IMG/VR virus record: IMGVR_UViG_3300043410_000242
Coordinates: 1-31,482 of that record
Reading direction: 5' to 3' (one strand)
Length of the DNA stretch: 31,482 nucleotides
Source: a virus
In this document: piece after piece, positions 21,139-29,130 of the stretch
Layout of the letters: each line of letters opens with the position of its first letter
How positions within the stretch are numbered: position 1 is the stretch's first letter
Made by a program: the position numbers and the translations under genes
The notes under the pieces: model-generated
Seen by the model: the letters and a program-made list of their open reading frames with translations, nothing else
Database searches by the model: none
What the model was told of the DNA's origin: nothing

Positions 21139-23237
21139 TGTCTAACTCCTGCTAGTCTTAATATATGTTGTTGTTCTTGACCAGCAGCACTTGAGCTTGG
21201 GTCTTTTGAATCAATAAATTTGAATACTTTTGCAACGTCAGATGCAGGGCAATCGCCAAACTCGCCTTCTTCCCATGCTTTCTTCAGTTTGATTTTCATA
21301 CGTGTGCCACCAATAGTGAAGTTACCTTCTTGCAATGCGTGTTCACCGCCGTCTTTGTTATAGAAGCCAGAAATGTATTTTAACATTGCTGGAATACCGC
21401 CTTGGCTTTGTTCTTGTCCTGTTTCGTCACCAAAACCAACTGCGTGTGCATCGCAACCGCATTCATCAATGATTTCAGCAATAGTCTTAACACCGTAACC
21501 AAAATCCAATGCTGTTTCTAATGTTGCGCCTGCTTTTTTAGCAGCTTTTAATGCGTTAATAATACTTTCAGCAACTGGTGCTGGTGCAGCTTCTGGAGCT
21601 GGTTCAATTGGAGGAACAGCGCCTGCTTCTGGTGCTGGTGCAGCTTCTGGGCTTGCTGGAGGAACAGCGCCTGCTTCTGGTGCAGGAGGAGCTTCCGGTG
21701 CAGGGGGAGGAGCCGTTGGCATTTCTTCTGGGCTTGGACCAGCATCGTCGCCTTCGCCTGCAAAATGGATTAATGCCATTGTTTCCGCTGCGTTACCTGG
21801 GAACTTGTCTGCATTAGCGTGTAACCATTGTTGTAACACAGGGCGAACATCTAAATTAGGATCCAAATCTCTAATGCTACTAATAAAGTCTGGGTCATCA
21901 ATTAACCCTTTTAGACTTTCAATTGCGTTAATACCATTTGGACCGCCTGGTAATTCTTTTTGGATAACTTGATTTAGCTTATTAATTGCTCTTAGTTTAG
22001 CTGACTTATTTGGGCTAAACAATTCATCTTTATCTTCGCGAACAATATCTTCTAAGAAAGCTGCGTATGCTTCTTCTGGATCAAAGCCTTCTTTCTTGTG
22101 GCTCTTATAACCCTTGTTCTTCATCCAGTTAGTTAAAGCATAAGGATTGTCAATCTCTTTGTGCTTCTTCATTGCTTTAACTGTGCCTTCCCAGCCCGTA
22201 GGTGCTTTTTCAGCTAACAACTCGTCTGCACTTAATTCAATTACTGGAAGTTCAGATTCCTTTACATATTTTGCAATGTATGGGAATACTGATTTTAAAT
22301 CTTCGTTAAAAGTACGGATAGTCAAACGATCAATAAGGTCGTTTTGAAGTTCTTCTGGAATAATGTATTCTTCTTGTTCTTCAAAAGATTCTGCAAATTC
22401 TTCATAATATGCAGGACGTTGTAACTTAGTAATTGTTTCTTTAATTTGTTCAATACGCTCTAATACACGATCAGTTACGTTGCCCATTGCTTCGCTAACT
22501 TGTGATTGGCGGCTAACATAACCTTTGAACTTGCGTAGTCCAGCAAGTTCTTCACTTAGGCTAATAATATGTTTACCAATTGGATCGTATGGGATTCCAC
22601 CGTGCTTTACGTGTTCTGCTAATGCACGAGCGCCATTTAAGTGTTTAAATGGATACTTAAATCTTTCACCATCAGCATTTTCAATATAAATGCTTTCAAT
22701 GTGCATTGTGCGGCCTGCTGCTATTTCTGGATTTACTGGCTGACTGTGTTTAATTACTAATCTTGCTTCGCCCAAATCCTGGTAACTCATTTTAGCGTTA
22801 CCGTATAGTTTGCTTTCCATTACTGGTTGTGTTGGCATGACTGGTTCTTCCCTGCGTTTCGCTTGAAAATTATAATCTCGTTTATCCAAGTTACTTTTTC
22901 CAATGTTGTCTACTTTAAATTTTATTAATCTATCTCTAGCAAATTTTCTAAAGCTACGGATGAATTTATAAGCACCGTGATGTGTAGTGTTGTTATTGTC
23001 GTCAACTAAGTCGCCGCTAACTTTTACTACAATACCCTTCTTTTCGTCTAAAGTAATAGATATAGTTCCTAAACTTTCTCCGTATTCGACATATTCGAAT
23101 TCAAAGAAACGTGCTCTAGGAATATCTTCTTCTTTATCCAAAGGAGTAGCGTGCTGATCCCCTATTTCAATGTCTTGAAATCGTGTTTGGATCTTTCCGT
23201 ACAGATCTTTAGCAATATTGTCTAAATTAATGTTCAT
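21135..23237 (-). CDS. large uncharacterised virion-type protein with Pro/Ala repeat
   Basis: Protein of 700 residues from the ATG at 23237 (MNINLDN...), which follows the gp17 stop codon. A longer reading from 23288 would overlap the gp17 end by 41 bases. I do not recognise a family. Regions: a folded N-terminus (1-140), a helical centre rich in Glu and Lys with an LGEA protease-like site, and GWEGTVKAMKKHKEIDNPYA then LTNWMKNKGYKSHKK, a motif seen in other T4-like phage head-associated proteins. A 16-residue Pro/Ala/Glu repeat is encoded near 21609-21683. The C-terminal domain (about 120 residues) begins after it and has ECGCDAHAVGFG. Probably late and virion-linked. Confidence 0.75.
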   Translation of the reverse strand: MNINLDNIAKDLYGKIQTRFQDIEIGDQHATPLDKEEDIPRARFFEFEYVEYGESLGTISITLDEKKGIVVKVSGDLVDDNNNTTHHGAYKFIRSFRKFARDRLIKFKVDNIGKSNLDKRDYNFQAKRREEPVMPTQPVMESKLYGNAKMSYQDLGEARLVIKHSQPVNPEIAAGRTMHIESIYIENADGERFKYPFKHLNGARALAEHVKHGGIPYDPIGKHIISLSEELAGLRKFKGYVSRQSQVSEAMGNVTDRVLERIEQIKETITKLQRPAYYEEFAESFEEQEEYIIPEELQNDLIDRLTIRTFNEDLKSVFPYIAKYVKESELPVIELSADELLAEKAPTGWEGTVKAMKKHKEIDNPYALTNWMKNKGYKSHKKEGFDPEEAYAAFLEDIVREDKDELFSPNKSAKLRAINKLNQVIQKELPGGPNGINAIESLKGLIDDPDFISSIRDLDPNLDVRPVLQQWLHANADKFPGNAAETMALIHFAGEGDDAGPSPEEMPTAPPPAPEAPPAPEAGAVPPASPEAAPAPEAGAVPPIEPAPEAAPAPVAESIINALKAAKKAGATLETALDFGYGVKTIAEIIDECGCDAHAVGFGDETGQEQSQGGIPAMLKYISGFYNKDGGEHALQEGNFTIGGTRMKIKLKKAWEEGEFGDCPASDVAKVFKFIDSKDPSSSAAGQEQQHILRLAGVRQ
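21609..21683 (-). repeat. in-frame 48-bp imperfect tandem repeat
   Basis: The same 27 bases occur at 21609-21635 and 21657-21683, a period of 48 bases (16 codons), encoding two copies of a unit resembling APEAGAVPP. It makes a flexible Pro/Ala linker before the C-terminal domain; the copy number may vary between relatives. Confidence 0.75.
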
Positions 23238-23241
23238 GTTA

Positions 23242-23249
23242 TATTTATC
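23242..23249 (-). promoter_or_regulatory. late-promoter-like octamer GATAAATA
   Basis: A 7/8 match to the late octamer overlapping the gp17 stop codon and ending 4 bases before the ATG at 23237. A transcript start about 6 bases downstream would fall at the start codon, i.e. the message would have almost no leader. Other explanations (A/T-rich chance match) are possible. Confidence 0.35.
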
Positions 23250-24843
23250 AAAAGCCCGATGATACAAATATTGGCAGTGGAGCTTCAAATTCTTCGTCCA
23301 TTCCGCCGTCTACACTCATTAGTTCAAATACTTGTGGATCCCATTCTGCTAGTACAACACTCATACGCACAACTAATAGCAATGCTGCTACTAAGTCATC
23401 GTGATGCCCTTCTTTTGCAGTAAAAGTAACACCTTTAGCAATAAATGCTTTTAATTCACTAATAAGCGTTTTACTATAAATCTTCATTTTGTCTTCTTCG
23501 ATTAAGAATTTTAATCTAGAACACGCTGAAATTTTAGAGCCATGTGTAGTGTTAAATCCCTTGCGGAATTTACGAACATGCCCTTTACGTTGTGGTTCGT
23601 TTACAAATAATCCAGGGAATGTTTCTTCACCTAAATCTTGAATAACAACTAATGCAGCTTCGCCTACTGTGTTGTTTTCAACGCTGTAGTAAATGCTGTT
23701 TGAGTTTTCTTGGCCAACTACTTCTTGGATATAACGAAGTACATCGCGGAATATTTTTACTTGCCCTTGTACAGGTGTAATGTTATGTTGCCATTCTGCA
23801 ACTTGAGTCATGCTAGGCAATTCAAACACTTGAATACCTGCAAAGTCACCGCCTGTACCTAAACAAGGATCTAGTGCTGCTAGGTATAATAGACCAGGTT
23901 GAGGTTTTTTAAACCAACGAACTTGCCCCATTTTAAAAATAGGTTCTCTACCTACCATTTCACTTAGTTTAATACTGTTAACTAATGTTTCGTCATAGAT
24001 CAAGAACTCGCAACCGTATTCACGACGGAAACGTTCTTCACCGATGCGGCCCATTTCAGTTTCTTTCCATTTTTCGTCACGGTCTGGATGCTCGTACCAT
24101 TCAGATCTGTAACCGTGGAATCCATTACGTCCAGTACCATCTGTTTTAGAATTACCGTAAGAGTCAAATGTATCTTGAGATTCTTTCCAAATAGTAGCAA
24201 ACGTATCTTCGTCTGAGTTAGGAGTAGATGTAATAATCGCCTTACCACCAGTTGCTAGTGTAGGCGAAATAGAAGTCCAAAACTCTTCAGCAATGTTAGG
24301 CTGTACGAACGCAAACTCGTCACAGTATAGTAATGATATAGACATACCACGACCTGTTGTACCAGTTGTAGTTTGTGATACAATACGTGACCCGTTTTCA
24401 AATTCAATCGAGCCTTTGTTATAACTAACAACACCTGCTCTAATGTAGTCAGGGCAAAGTTCATATCCATAACGGATACGCTGCATAATTTCTTGAGCAC
24501 CTGTATATTTGTGCGCAGCAACTAGAACTGTCTGGTCTGGGTGGAACATAGCATACCACAACAAGTAACCCGCGGCACAAGTAGTCTTCCCAGACTGACG
24601 AGGCATCATGTTAATGTTAAAGCGGAAATCGTGGTATGAATGGAGCAAACGTTCTTGGTATTCAAACGGCTCAAATTTAACCTTACCTCTAGTAGGGTGT
24701 TGAATATGGAAAAAGTTTTTAACAAAGTGCATATACCCTTCGACAGGGTCAGCACACATCAACAAGTCCTGGACTTGGTCTTCTGTAAACTTTTCTTTAG
24801 TATGCGCCTTTTTAACTAAGACGCCTTCGAGTGATTTTGCCAT
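23248..24843 (-). CDS. 17: terminase large subunit gp17
   Basis: Protein of 531 residues, the ATP-driven DNA-packaging motor and headful nuclease (T4 gp17: 610). ATPase domain: adenine-binding FEPFEYQERLL, Walker A PRQSGKTT (81-88), Walker B LLYCDEFAFV (171-180), coupling motif IITSTPNS. The RNase-H-like nuclease domain follows: LAALDPCLGTGGDFAGIQVFE, YSVENNTVGEAAL, and HHDDLVAALLLVVR. The shorter length than T4 comes from reduced termini. It follows a terminator at 24857-24884, with TGTAAATA near the ATG but no obvious Shine-Dalgarno sequence. Confidence 0.96.
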   Translation of the reverse strand: MAKSLEGVLVKKAHTKEKFTEDQVQDLLMCADPVEGYMHFVKNFFHIQHPTRGKVKFEPFEYQERLLHSYHDFRFNINMMPRQSGKTTCAAGYLLWYAMFHPDQTVLVAAHKYTGAQEIMQRIRYGYELCPDYIRAGVVSYNKGSIEFENGSRIVSQTTTGTTGRGMSISLLYCDEFAFVQPNIAEEFWTSISPTLATGGKAIITSTPNSDEDTFATIWKESQDTFDSYGNSKTDGTGRNGFHGYRSEWYEHPDRDEKWKETEMGRIGEERFRREYGCEFLIYDETLVNSIKLSEMVGREPIFKMGQVRWFKKPQPGLLYLAALDPCLGTGGDFAGIQVFELPSMTQVAEWQHNITPVQGQVKIFRDVLRYIQEVVGQENSNSIYYSVENNTVGEAALVVIQDLGEETFPGLFVNEPQRKGHVRKFRKGFNTTHGSKISACSRLKFLIEEDKMKIYSKTLISELKAFIAKGVTFTAKEGHHDDLVAALLLVVRMSVVLAEWDPQVFELMSVDGGMDEEFEAPLPIFVSSGF

Positions 24844-24856
24844 ACTTTATTTACAC

Positions 24857-24884
24857 AAAAAAAGGGGCTATAAAAGCCCCTTTT
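24857..24884 (-). terminator. rho-independent terminator upstream of gp17
   Basis: Stem AAAAGGGGCT/AGCCCCTTTT (10 bp) with a 5-base loop ATAAA and a T tract on the minus strand. It lies between the stop at 24903 and the gp17 ATG at 24843, so gp17 must have its own promoter or depend on read-through. Confidence 0.85.
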
Positions 24885-24902
24885 GAACTGCGAACGAAAC
24901 TG

Positions 24903-25451
24903 TTATTTGCTTTCTTTAATTTCTTGATAGCGTTGTGCTAGCTTTTGAGCTATTGCTTCTTGCATTGGATTTCCACCGCCATTAACTTTAATACGCTCTG
25001 CACCTTTACTTGCTAAGTCGTTACCTGTGCGAGTTATCATGTCAATACCAGCAGTTTCTTCTTCTGGCTCAGTCGTTGCATCGCCAAACCCGCCGTCATC
25101 AACTACTTCATCCATGCCAACGATTACATCCTTATCTTGCCCAGCGTGTTCGATATTTCGTAGGATTTTCATTAAATCAGCAATGCCGCCTGATCCACTA
25201 CCGTTCATTGTAACGTTCATGCTAACATTGTTTTGTTGTTGATTGTGTTGCTCTGGACCCATATCGCCACTGCATTCGCCGGTTAAAAAGTCACCGTCTG
25301 CTTGGTTCATTGGTTGGGCCGGAGCGTCACCGCATTCCTCAACGTCCATTGGGACTTCTGGGCTGCTCGGAGCAGTCATCATACCTTGACCTTGGTCCAT
25401 GTCACCTTCGTCAATTTTTTTAATCTTTGCTAGTAAATCTTGGAAATTCAT
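24903..25451 (-). CDS. probable internal head protein, Met/Gly/Asp-rich
   Basis: Protein of 182 residues. Begins MNFQDLLAKIKKIDEGDMDQ: a short amphipathic helix ending in IDE|G, a prohead-protease-type site. The body is low-complexity, acidic and Met/Gly/Asn-rich, containing cysteines in VEECGDAP and GECSGD. A folded block NVSMNVTMNGSGSGGIADLM then KILRNIE is followed by an acidic region and a C-terminal helix (EAIAQKLAQRYQEIKESK). AAAGGAG precedes the ATG, which overlaps the previous stop (TAATG). Proteins of this design occur between terminase genes of T4-like aquatic phages. A scaffold or core role is inferred. Confidence 0.7.
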   Translation of the reverse strand: MNFQDLLAKIKKIDEGDMDQGQGMMTAPSSPEVPMDVEECGDAPAQPMNQADGDFLTGECSGDMGPEQHNQQQNNVSMNVTMNGSGSGGIADLMKILRNIEHAGQDKDVIVGMDEVVDDGGFGDATTEPEEETAGIDMITRTGNDLASKGAERIKVNGGGNPMQEAIAQKLAQRYQEIKESK

Positions 25452-26077
25452 TATTTTGCTCCTTTGTATGGATCAGCAATCTTAACTTGTTTAGTAAAAA
25501 TATTAGTTGCATTGTTCTTTACTTCCACTTGCTGCCCTGGAGTTTCTTTTACATGCTTTGGTGCTTTCTTTGCTAATATCTTTTCATTAACACCTTTAAC
25601 TTGTGTTAATGATTTCTTTTCTTTGCTTAATTCTTTTAGGAAATTAGAAACTTGTTTATCGCCTACTAGACCTTGATTGTTTTCTTTGTCGTAGGCTTTG
25701 TCTAATACTGCGCCTGATGGTTTTTCATCATTTGCATGGTTTAACAATACTTCTGCTTCTTCTGCTGGATTACGTACAATTACGCAAGACTCTGCTTTCT
25801 TTAATCTGTTTGATACAGCAGCACGCACTTCTCTACTATTTGTAGGATAGTTTAAGCATACTTCGAATGCAGTTACTTTAACGTTCTTTTCTGTTGGGAA
25901 ATCAAAGTGTGATTCTTGAATAGGCATACTTGCACCAGATGAGCAGCTTTCGCAGCCGTATACGCTTAGTGCTTCTTTAATTTTTTCAGCACAATCTTCT
26001 GGGCACTCGTGTGCAATTTTAATTTTAAAATTGTAAGTTTTCTTACTTTCTGTTAGATATTCTTTAAATGATTTCAT
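25451..26077 (-). CDS. probable internal head protein with Cys pairs
   Basis: Protein of 208 residues. N-terminus MKSFKEYLTESKKTYNFKIK matches the capsid-targeting pattern (MK-x-[FY]-x-x-[YF]-[LI]-x-E) with LTE|S as cleavage site. The first domain has C25-x3-C29 and C42-x2-C45 (HECPEDCAEKI, GCESCSS), followed by a beta strand pair (FDFPTEKNVKVTAFEVCLNY) and a helix (SREVRAAVSNRLKK) with VIVRNPAEEAE. The second half is Lys-rich and disordered. A homologous design recurs in T4-like marine phages with unknown function. A late octamer (26097-26104) lies upstream. It may be packaged in the head and injected. Confidence 0.72.
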   Translation of the reverse strand: MKSFKEYLTESKKTYNFKIKIAHECPEDCAEKIKEALSVYGCESCSSGASMPIQESHFDFPTEKNVKVTAFEVCLNYPTNSREVRAAVSNRLKKAESCVIVRNPAEEAEVLLNHANDEKPSGAVLDKAYDKENNQGLVGDKQVSNFLKELSKEKKSLTQVKGVNEKILAKKAPKHVKETPGQQVEVKNNATNIFTKQVKIADPYKGAK

Positions 26078-26096
26078 TGTAATAATCCCAATACTA

Positions 26097-26104
26097 TATT
26101 TATT
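26097..26104 (-). promoter_or_regulatory. late-promoter-like octamer AATAAATA
   Basis: A 7/8 match to the T4 late octamer at the very end of the gp16 gene (spanning its TAA stop), 19 bases from the ATG at 26077. Spacing leaves a leader of about 13 bases. It would drive the two internal-head-protein genes. Confidence 0.45.
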
Positions 26105-26585
26105 TCATTTGCTTTAGTTTTTCAATAAGACTATTACGGTCTGCAATGATTACACCGTCACCGTTTAAGTTGATGCCGTTGTCTTCACTGTTTGAATTCT
26201 TTTGATCTTGTGCTTGTTTCTTAAGCTGTAGCTCAATCATCTTAAGTTTTTTATCAATTTTTGCAGATTTAGCATCAATTGCATTCTTAAGCATTGACCC
26301 TGCTACTTCAAAAATACGGGCAGAGTATCGAGCTTCTACGTTCATCCCTAAATCAATTAAGTCGTCATATGCGTCTGTAGCACGTTGAGCTAGTGCATCA
26401 AACTCTGCATCGCTAGCATCACCTAGTCCTTTGACTGCAGGTAACGCTGCGCTAATCTTGTCAAATTCTGACATATCGCGAAGAAACGGTTGGGCAACTT
26501 CTTGCTTTCGTGATTTCTTTTCGTCTTCTTTAACAATCTTTTTGCTTTCGGGCAAATTGAGTAGTTCTTCAAGTTTTTTAGTCAT
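26100..26585 (-). CDS. 16: terminase small subunit gp16
   Basis: Protein of 161 residues (T4 gp16: 164). It assembles as a ring that regulates gp17 and DNA packaging start. Support comes from position next to gp4 and gp17, length, and layout: a charged N-terminus, a central two-helix block (DAYDDLIDLGMNVEARYSARIFEVAGSML, compared with the T4 helix containing DxR.N......A......A), a Lys-rich coiled-coil (KSAKIDKKLKMIELQLKKQ), and a C-terminal IIADRNSLIEKLKQMK. Sequence identity to T4 looks low. Stop codon overlaps the late-promoter match at 26097. It is separated from gp17 by two extra genes, unlike T4. Confidence 0.75.
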   Translation of the reverse strand: MTKKLEELLNLPESKKIVKEDEKKSRKQEVAQPFLRDMSEFDKISAALPAVKGLGDASDAEFDALAQRATDAYDDLIDLGMNVEARYSARIFEVAGSMLKNAIDAKSAKIDKKLKMIELQLKKQAQDQKNSNSEDNGINLNGDGVIIADRNSLIEKLKQMK

Positions 26586-26593
26586 AACTTTAC

Positions 26594-27031
26594 TTATCCT
26601 GGACTACCGTTATGGAACATGTCATCTTGGTTAATTACGCGAAACTTAATACCTTGCTGTTTGCACCAAGCATTTGCAGCAGTCCATTTTGCCTGGTTTT
26701 TAACATACTGTGCTTGGTTATATTTGTTCTTACCCACACGTTCAAGTAATTGTTGACTAGCTGGTTTAATTTCTATTAACTCAACTAACATGCGACCTTG
26801 CTTATCTACATATTGAATAAAGAAGTCCGGAACGTAAACGGTATTTCTATTTGTAAGCGGATCCCTATACGGAATTTGTACAGCTTCGCTAGCCCATTTT
26901 TGAATGCTTTCGTTCGTGTCGCAAAAGTTCATAAAATGCCACTCCCAGGAACTTCTGTATGTAGGCTGTTTAGTCCCCACATATTTTCCTGGGTTTTTCA
27001 TTGTGAATTTACCTTTTGCAAATTTAACCAT
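26594..27031 (-). CDS. 4: head completion nuclease-like protein gp4
   Basis: Protein of 145 residues (T4 gp4: 150), required to complete DNA-filled heads. Matches: GKFTMKNPGKYVG, YRSSWEWHFMNFCD, KWASEAVQIPYRDPLTNR, and VYVPDFFIQYVDKQG followed by ELIEIKP. The last two carry a PD...ExK arrangement (D69, E87, K89; E30 upstream), typical of restriction-type nucleases of the TnsA group. A basic tail segment (VGKNKYNQAQYVKNQ) follows. The ATG overlaps the preceding stop (TAATG). Confidence 0.9.
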   Translation of the reverse strand: MVKFAKGKFTMKNPGKYVGTKQPTYRSSWEWHFMNFCDTNESIQKWASEAVQIPYRDPLTNRNTVYVPDFFIQYVDKQGRMLVELIEIKPASQQLLERVGKNKYNQAQYVKNQAKWTAANAWCKQQGIKFRVINQDDMFHNGSPG

Positions 27032-27405
27032 TATACTAAGATGTTTCTAGTTTCATAAGTGTCTACTAGTGGTGCAATTCTGTAACCTAGTAAACTTACT
27101 TTTTCTCTGTATGCATTTAAAATTTGTGCAACAACTTGACTTAGTTGAACGTCTGACAACGCTTTTAAAGTGTCGATTAATTCAAACACATTAACGTTGT
27201 CTGCACGAGCTTGATTTAAAAGTACAATGCTAGTACTTCTTGCACTCTCAACATCAAATCCATTTTTTAAGAAAAATCCAACAACTGCGTCTATTTCTGC
27301 AACAGGGAAACTAATCTTTTGTACATAGTACTTGTCAAAAAATTGTTTAACGTCAGTGGAGCTATCTGGTAGCGGTGGTATGAGTTGTGATGGTAAATTA
27401 GACAT
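27031..27405 (-). CDS. conserved phage protein of unknown function, probably morphogenesis
   Basis: Protein of 124 residues, mostly helical. Conserved-looking blocks: DVKQFFDKYYVQKISFP, AEIDAVVGFFLKNGFD, ARSTSIVLLNQARADNVNVFELIDTLK and LSQVVAQILNAYREKVSLLGYR. Proteins with this layout occur in T4-like marine phages next to gp4 or baseplate genes, with no known function to me. It lies between a tube-like gene and gp4, one base from the preceding stop, with GGATAAC ahead of the ATG. Confidence 0.75.
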   Translation of the reverse strand: MSNLPSQLIPPLPDSSTDVKQFFDKYYVQKISFPVAEIDAVVGFFLKNGFDVESARSTSIVLLNQARADNVNVFELIDTLKALSDVQLSQVVAQILNAYREKVSLLGYRIAPLVDTYETRNILV

Positions 27406-27406
27406 G

Positions 27407-28411
27407 TTATCCTTTGATAATATTAATCTGTGTTGCTATAACAACATTGTTATTTCCGCTCACTGAAACTGGGAATGTAATACCTTGCAGTCCGCTTACT
27501 CCTTGAACTGCTGTTCCGCCCACATTTGATACAATACCAGTTTGTAATCCGTTGTTTAAAGATTGGGTATTTTGATACCCGTTAATTGTGCTAGACATGT
27601 TATTTAAAAACTCGCCTGCATTAGCAATGATGTTTGCTTTTGATGTTAATGAAGGATTGATTTTTCCTGGATCAACACCGCCTTGTAATGGACTAGGTGT
27701 TTGATCGTAATGCTCAACACCAAATCCTTCGACAGTATCAGGTGTTACTTGACCTCTGTCATACGATACTGCTTCGTACGCAATTTGAGCAGTATTATCG
27801 TGTACAGCATTCTGAGAATAGTCTAGCTTATTGTGGTTCCATTGTACAATAATAGGATTGTATAATGTGTAGCTAACATATTCGTGTCTAGCCATTTGAT
27901 AAATTTTAATGTAACTAAAGAATGGTGTTGAACTGTTATTGTCTAAACCATATGTGTTGTTAATGTAATTAAAATTCTTTGTTGCAGTTCTATTATACGA
28001 ACCCGCATCTAATGCGCTAGATGGATCGCCATAGTAGTAAGTGTAATAATTTTCCCACAATTGATTAATTAGTCCCATATTATCATCATGGAATGTGATG
28101 TTAATAGGATTATATTTCATTGTAGTTTGAATATTCTTCTTACGGTTATATTGGTTAAGTGTTTCTGTTTGAACAGAAAAATTAGGCAAGTCCACAGCTT
28201 TAACTAACATATTAATTTCGTTTTTATAACGTTGTGCTAAATCCGCAGTTTGCAAAGCCGCTTGGTTAATACCAAATGCAACATGAAATAAAAACTTGTG
28301 TTTAGGTGCAAGTCTAAATTGATCGTCTGTAAACAATCGTGCGGCGTGCTGTTGATCACGCATAACAACGTTGCTGTTTTCTGTTAGAAATTGATTAGGT
28401 GTGAATGCCAT
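27407..28411 (-). CDS. tail tube/baseplate tube-initiator-like protein (gp19/gp54-type fold)
   Basis: Protein of 334 residues. The segment KHKFLFHVAFGIN...LVKAVDLPNFSVQTETLNQYNR and then TTMKYNPINITFHDDNMGLI and YYTYYYGD follows the strand order of T4 tail-tube-type proteins (gp19, and the tube initiators gp48/gp54): a strand, a PNF/V loop, N/R-rich loop, and the ...I.FHDD..... strand. The middle (HEYVSYTLYNPIIVQWNHNKLDYSQN) and C-terminal (VSGLQGITFPVSVSGNNN) parts are longer than a tube protein. It is next to gp19 but separated by a terminator. Best guess baseplate tube initiator or tube variant. The ATG has no Shine-Dalgarno sequence but AATAAATA lies 5 bases ahead. Confidence 0.55.
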   Translation of the reverse strand: MAFTPNQFLTENSNVVMRDQQHAARLFTDDQFRLAPKHKFLFHVAFGINQAALQTADLAQRYKNEINMLVKAVDLPNFSVQTETLNQYNRKKNIQTTMKYNPINITFHDDNMGLINQLWENYYTYYYGDPSSALDAGSYNRTATKNFNYINNTYGLDNNSSTPFFSYIKIYQMARHEYVSYTLYNPIIVQWNHNKLDYSQNAVHDNTAQIAYEAVSYDRGQVTPDTVEGFGVEHYDQTPSPLQGGVDPGKINPSLTSKANIIANAGEFLNNMSSTINGYQNTQSLNNGLQTGIVSNVGGTAVQGVSGLQGITFPVSVSGNNNVVIATQINIIKG

Positions 28412-28416
28412 AATAA

Positions 28417-28424
28417 TATTTATT
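28417..28424 (-). promoter_or_regulatory. late-promoter-like octamer AATAAATA
   Basis: A 7/8 match to the late octamer ending 5 bases before the ATG at 28411, downstream of the gp19 terminator. A start about 6 bases downstream would again lie at the start codon. Confidence 0.4.
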
Positions 28425-28457
28425 TAATTATTATCTACGCATTTAATGGTTAGCTAT

Positions 28458-28480
28458 AAAAAAGCCCACCTTAGTGGGCT
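28458..28480 (-). terminator. rho-independent terminator after gp19
   Basis: Stem AGCCCAC/GTGGGCT with a 4-base loop CTTA, followed on the minus strand by T6. It lies 6 bases after the gp19 stop codon and ends the sheath-tube transcript. Confidence 0.88.
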
Positions 28481-28486
28481 GTTTTA

Positions 28487-29113
28487 TTATGCTCTTGCGC
28501 CAGCGCCAGTAGCTGCTGTACCGTGCGCCCATGATGTAGGAGCAGCGGCACCACCAGTTGTTTGTAAACAGTTATCTGGTTGGATCGTTAAGTCAATAGT
28601 CATAACTTCTTGACCTGCATAGCTTAATGCCTGATAGTTAGCTTGTGTAATATAGCAACCGTAGCATTCCCATGTTTCTAATACAACTGGAGTGTTAGCA
28701 CCGTTACCGCCGTCTAACATTTCAATACGCATTAGGAACTTATAGTCACCACCAGCTGCTGCTGAACTTTGTTCAAAGAAGTCAAATTGCTTTTGCATTT
28801 GTTCGCCAACTAGCTTAGATACTTGTCCAGTTACGTCATCACGTAACTTAACAGTAAATGTTTGCCATGTTGGTTTACCAGCATAGTGAATGACTGAGTT
28901 GTAAACTTCAATCTTTTGATCTGCAAATTGCACGTTTGGACGAGCAGCTTCTGCAACTTGTTTTGTAAGTTCTGTTGTTGGTGTTGATACGCCAAAGTTT
29001 TCAAACATCACACGGAAGCGATATTTTAACTTCGGCATCAACATACCTTGTGAGCTAGCTGATTGATCGCTAGCTAAAGGTACTGTAAATTTTGATAAAC
29101 TTGAAATTGCCAT
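28487..29113 (-). CDS. 19: tail tube protein gp19
   Basis: Protein of 208 residues (T4 gp19: 163). It forms the inner tube of the contractile tail. Evidence: position directly after the sheath gene; strand pattern MPKLKYRFRVMFENFGV, ARPNVQFADQKIEVYNSVIHYAG, WQTFTVKLRDDV, a KFLMRIEMLDG strand, and ETWECYGCYITQANYQALSYAG followed by VMTIDLTIQPDNC. Extra length comes from an N-terminal extension (SLSKFTVPLASDQ) and an Ala/Gly/Thr-rich C-terminus. The ATG is preceded by CGGAG. It ends in a terminator. Confidence 0.9.
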   Translation of the reverse strand: MAISSLSKFTVPLASDQSASSQGMLMPKLKYRFRVMFENFGVSTPTTELTKQVAEAARPNVQFADQKIEVYNSVIHYAGKPTWQTFTVKLRDDVTGQVSKLVGEQMQKQFDFFEQSSAAAGGDYKFLMRIEMLDGGNGANTPVVLETWECYGCYITQANYQALSYAGQEVMTIDLTIQPDNCLQTTGGAAAPTSWAHGTAATGAGARA

Positions 29114-29130
29114 TTGTTATGCTCCGTTAA

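Noticed and set aside
21578-21817. Leu/Gln-rich plus-strand frame over the Pro/Ala repeat
   Set aside because: It is the antisense reading of the PEAAPAP repeat, which automatically gives a low-complexity open frame.
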